In this document: one piece after another, positions 63,210 through 64,000 of the stretch
Layout: the number at the start of each line of letters is the position of its first letter
How positions within the stretch are numbered: the stretch's first letter is position 1
NCBI RefSeq assembly: GCF_900110425.1
Contig: NZ_FODS01000007.1
Coordinates: 90,550 to 154,549, forward strand
Reading direction: 5' to 3'
Source of the DNA: Salinihabitans flavidus
GTDB lineage: Bacteria > Pseudomonadota > Alphaproteobacteria > Rhodobacterales > Rhodobacteraceae
Length of the DNA stretch: 64,000 bases
Notes under the pieces: generated by a model
The model's database searches: none
The model's input: only the letters and a program-made list of their open reading frames with translations
Told to the model about the DNA's origin: nothing
Position numbers and translations under genes: made by a program

Positions 63210-63656
63210 ATGAAACCTGTTCGGACTCTGATCGTTCTGGCCAGCGAATCCCGTGTTCGCCTTCTGGAGAATGCGGGGGTCGGCAAGGGCGTGACCGAGC
63301 GGCTTGACAAGATGGCATCGGAATTCGATGACGTGGACACACGCTATGCCGATGCGCCAGGACGAATGCAGGCCGCGCCCGGTAAGGCCGGACACGGATT
63401 CGCGCGCCCCTCGTCAGAGCGAGAGCAGATGCGGGAGGGCTTTGCCCGCCACGTGATCGAGGTCATGGAGGCGGAGTGGGCGAAGGGTGACTTTGACCGG
63501 CTGGTGATCGCAGCGCCGCCCAAAATGCTTGGCGAGTTGCGCGCCGACCTGCCTGAGCAGCTTTCCAAGGTCATACATGCTGATCTGGACAAGGATCTGG
63601 TCAAGCTCCCGGTGATTGATATTCCCAAGCACCTCGAAAGCGTTCTGGCGGTCTGA
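63210..63656 (+). CDS. Host attachment family protein
   Basis: The 148-residue protein begins MKPVRTLIVLASESRVRLLE and has SSEREQMREGFARHVIEVME and FDRLVIAAPPKMLGELRADL, which match the family called protein required for attachment to host cells (PF10116). In spite of the name the fold is related to release-factor domain baeRF proteins and the function is uncertain. The start has GAGGAG 8 bases upstream. It follows rpoH on the same strand after 91 bp and ends at the edge of the IS5 element. Confidence 0.85.
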   Translation: MKPVRTLIVLASESRVRLLENAGVGKGVTERLDKMASEFDDVDTRYADAPGRMQAAPGKAGHGFARPSSEREQMREGFARHVIEVMEAEWAKGDFDRLVIAAPPKMLGELRADLPEQLSKVIHADLDKDLVKLPVIDIPKHLESVLAV

Positions 63657-64000
63657 GAGCCCGATTTGAAACTAATTGAGTGAGTTCAGCAGGTTGTGCT
63701 TCTGTTCGGTTGCAAAGCTGAACGGAGATCACGATGGCCTGGACCGAACTCACTCGCCGCCAGCATGCCCGAGCGGGTGGCAAATACGCAAGCGATTTGA
63801 CAGACCCCGAATGGGCACTGATCGCGCCTTTCATGCCCGCACCCAAGACCACGGGCAGACCCCGCACGACAAGCTTGCGCGACGTGTTCGACGCGATCCT
63901 CTACATGGCGACGACCGAGTGCCAGTGGCGGATGCTGCCGAATGACTTTCCGCCGGTTTCGATGGTGCGGGGCTATTTCTATGCTTGGCGCAATGACGGT
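63657..64000 (+). mobile_element. IS5-family insertion sequence, left end (runs off the window)
   Basis: Directly after the stop of the host-attachment gene comes GAGCCCGATTTGAAACTAAT, probably the left inverted repeat, then a short leader and the transposase start. The right end is outside the window, so the inverted repeats and target duplication cannot be confirmed. Confidence 0.75.
63734..64000 (+). CDS. IS5-family transposase, N-terminal part
   Basis: The first 89 residues are present and the frame is open to the window end. TDPEWALIAPFMPAPKTTGR followed by RDVFDAILYMATTECQWRML and PPVSMVRGYFYAWRNDG are the standard N-terminal region (DUF4096 type) of IS5-group transposases. The catalytic DDE part lies to the right. 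GGAGATCACG precedes the ATG at 63734. There is no sign of decay in the visible part. Confidence 0.9.
   Translation, partial: MAWTELTRRQHARAGGKYASDLTDPEWALIAPFMPAPKTTGRPRTTSLRDVFDAILYMATTECQWRMLPNDFPPVSMVRGYFYAWRNDG

Overview
The window is GC-rich chromosomal DNA from an alphaproteobacterium, most likely a member of the Rhodobacterales (Roseobacter group). The evidence is the style of the C-P lyase cluster (phnL-phnN, a DUF1045 gene and phnM), the fbcFBC-type bc1 operon whose Rieske subunit starts with GTG, the tRNA-His that has A73 and no extra G at position -1, the rpsT-dnaA-dnaN block, and several small families (DUF2478, DUF4396, DUF6476, NDUFA9-like) that I associate with this group. Almost all of the window is core-type sequence. 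The only mobile element seen is the start of an IS5-family insertion at the right edge.

Layout, left to right. 1-2.6 kb: the end of a phosphonate (C-P lyase) cluster. 2.7-8.6 kb: a leftward Yej/Opp-type peptide ABC transporter transcribed F-A-B-E. 8.8-14 kb: a methyltransferase, the two halves of MnmC as divergent genes, an EamA transporter and a lytic transglycosylase. 14.2-20.7 kb: dapA, ubiE-ubiB, mutM, an enoyl-CoA hydratase, a glycosyltransferase and rpsT. 21.2-27.1 kb: dnaA, dnaN, pncB, an agmatinase-family enzyme and arfB. 27.2-33.7 kb: a possible small RNA, a queuosine-precursor transporter, an overlapping leftward unit (MFS, mepA, phytase-like lipoprotein), a thioesterase, YggT and a glycosyltransferase. 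33.9-40.5 kb: a cytosine-deaminase-like enzyme, an orphan Tat-exported peptide-binding protein, and the divergent zinc-uptake locus znuA / zur-znuC-znuB. 40.5-50.6 kb: DUF2478, pncA, the cytochrome bc1 operon (petABC), membrane proteins, queG, a GST, mtgA and a Hint-domain protein. 50.8-57.3 kb: glutamate synthase (gltD - GFA gene - gltB). 57.5-64 kb: uppP, an NDUFA9-like SDR, tRNA-Leu(CAG), a GNAT gene, tRNA-His(GTG), DUF6476/rluA, rpoH, a host-attachment-family protein and the IS5 element.

The most unusual signal lies between the genes. Six intergenic sites carry one element built from CCGACG hexamers repeated exactly every 11 bp (about one helical turn), with the core ATACCGACGTTTTACCGACG. 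In the best copies a GTTAACC motif and ATTCGC follow. A second interspersed element (GGACCCCGAGGTATTT, then CCCGAAAAGATGC) occurs four times. At two sites, after dnaN and before the leftward glycosyltransferase, both elements are joined in the same order, and the second carries two or three 31-bp tandem units. Other points worth checking are a structured-RNA candidate at 27.2-27.4 kb, perfect 10-bp inverted repeats upstream of dnaA and between gltD and uppP, divergent start codons that overlap (DUF6476/rluA), a coupled leader ORF before the cytosine deaminase, and a heat-shock-type promoter in front of rpoH.
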